A DNA stretch of 14,682 nucleotides. Origin: Verrucomicrobiia bacterium. Lineage in GTDB: Bacteria > Verrucomicrobiota > Verrucomicrobiia > Limisphaerales > UBA1319. The position numbers and the translations under genes are program-made. The notes beneath the pieces were generated by a model that had not been told where the DNA came from, searched no databases, and saw nothing but the letters and a program-made list of their open reading frames with translations. Of the stretch, positions 14,259 through 14,682 are shown piece after piece (the first letter of the stretch is position 1; every line of letters begins with the position of its first letter). The stretch spans positions 1 through 14,682 of the forward strand of contig JADGRT010000028.1 of the NCBI GenBank assembly GCA_017880715.1, given 5' to 3'.

Positions 14259-14354
14259 CGGTTTTTGCTTCTGCCTGATTCGGACCGATTTTCGCTTGCG
14301 GGGGACAGTAATGAATCCGCCATTCTTGGAAAGCAATGGCGTCGTGGTGTTTTG

Positions 14355-14682
14355 TTAACTCCACAACTGCCGGTCGAGGGAGCGGTATTGAATGGCTTCC
14401 GAAATATCGTCGGCGGTGATTTTCTCACTCCCGGCCAGATCCGCAATCGTCCGCGCCACCTTCAAAATCCGGTCGTAGGCGCGGGCGCTTAAATTCAAAT
14501 CGGCCATCGCGTTCTTGAGCAATTCCTTGGTCGTCTCGTCGAGGGCGCAGAATTCCTTGAGTTCCTTCGGACCCATGAGGGCATTGCAGGTGATCTTCCG
14601 CTTGTGCGCGAAACGCGACTGCTGACGTTTCCGCGCGGCCACGACGCGCTCACGGATTTGCGCCGAGGTTTCGCCCGTGCGG
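14355..14682 (-). CDS. comM: comM/YifB family ATPase, C-terminal part running off the right edge
   Basis: The minus strand gives the last 108 codons of a ComM/YifB protein up to a TAA at 14355-14357: RTGETSAQIRERV, then ARKRQQSRFAHKRK, then LNLSARAYDRILKVARTIAD, then DDISEAIQYRSLDRQLW. The C-terminal SARAYDR and AEAIQYR-type motifs are diagnostic of the family. The gene continues past 14682, so whether the ATPase domain is intact cannot be seen. This copy has its natural 3' end here, whereas the copy at the left edge has lost its 5' end, so this one is more likely the functional gene. In other bacteria ComM helps incorporate transforming DNA. The DUF1571 gene follows in the same direction after 160 bases. 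Confidence 0.9.
   Translation of the reverse strand, partial: RTGETSAQIRERVVAARKRQQSRFAHKRKITCNALMGPKELKEFCALDETTKELLKNAMADLNLSARAYDRILKVARTIADLAGSEKITADDISEAIQYRSLDRQLWS
14553..14682. repeat. Right arm of a comM direct repeat (partner 1-130)
   Basis: Matches 1-130 at 124 of 130 positions without gaps, in the same orientation. Each mismatch falls on a codon third position and leaves the amino acid unchanged. Confidence 0.9.

Noticed and set aside
14195..14446. Upstream extension of the DUF1571 frame into comM
   Set aside because: It would overlap the comM 3' end by about 90 bases and place the signal peptide far from the N-terminus; the ATG at 14194 has a good ribosome binding site.

Overview
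The window reads as a piece of a bacterial chromosome of moderately high G+C, most likely from the Verrucomicrobiota or a related PVC lineage. This rests on the DUF1571-type secreted protein, on the style of the short helix-turn-helix protein at the left edge, and on the FAS-like gene types. It is an inference from gene families, because no rRNA or other phylogenetic marker is present.

Layout. Positions 1-291 hold a comM (YifB, magnesium-chelatase-like ATPase) segment on the minus strand that loses its 5' part at about 275-300. At that junction a short plus-strand HTH gene begins (282-566), followed by a hairpin (584-607) and a tRNA-3'-end-like structure (613-659). From 793 to 12787 runs one tightly packed plus-strand operon, with most genes joined by ATGA or other short overlaps. 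Its order is: FabZ-like dehydratase, chain-length-factor-like ketosynthase with no catalytic residues, active ketosynthase, FabG-like reductase, nitroreductase-type flavoprotein, long acyl carrier protein, second FabG, dehydratase-like hotdog protein without the catalytic His, radical SAM enzyme 1, left-handed beta-helix acyltransferase, radical SAM enzyme 2, rhodanese-polytopic membrane protein, radical SAM enzyme 3. A small membrane protein (12860-13306) follows. A convergent minus-strand DUF1571 exported protein and a second comM copy close the window.

How the genes may work together. The first half is a dedicated type II fatty-acid/polyketide-like elongation set around its own ACP. There is no malonyl transferase, KAS III, thioesterase or classical enoyl reductase, so these would come from central metabolism or the nitroreductase. 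The second half contributes three paralogous radical SAM enzymes. Their layout is an N-terminal rubredoxin-like Cys site, a CxxxCxxC auxiliary-cluster motif, a CxxxCxxC radical SAM motif, GGEPT, and C-terminal Cys. It resembles the MJ0619-type enzymes that include archaeal tetraether synthase (Tes) and the bacterial membrane-spanning-lipid synthases. The most economical reading is a locus that builds a special acyl chain and then modifies or couples it by radical chemistry at the membrane. The product is not known from the sequence.

The other striking point is that the insert lies between two comM copies in direct orientation. Over their 130 comparable bases they differ at six sites, all synonymous third positions. 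This suggests the locus arrived or was rearranged by recombination involving comM of a related lineage, although an assembly effect must be excluded.
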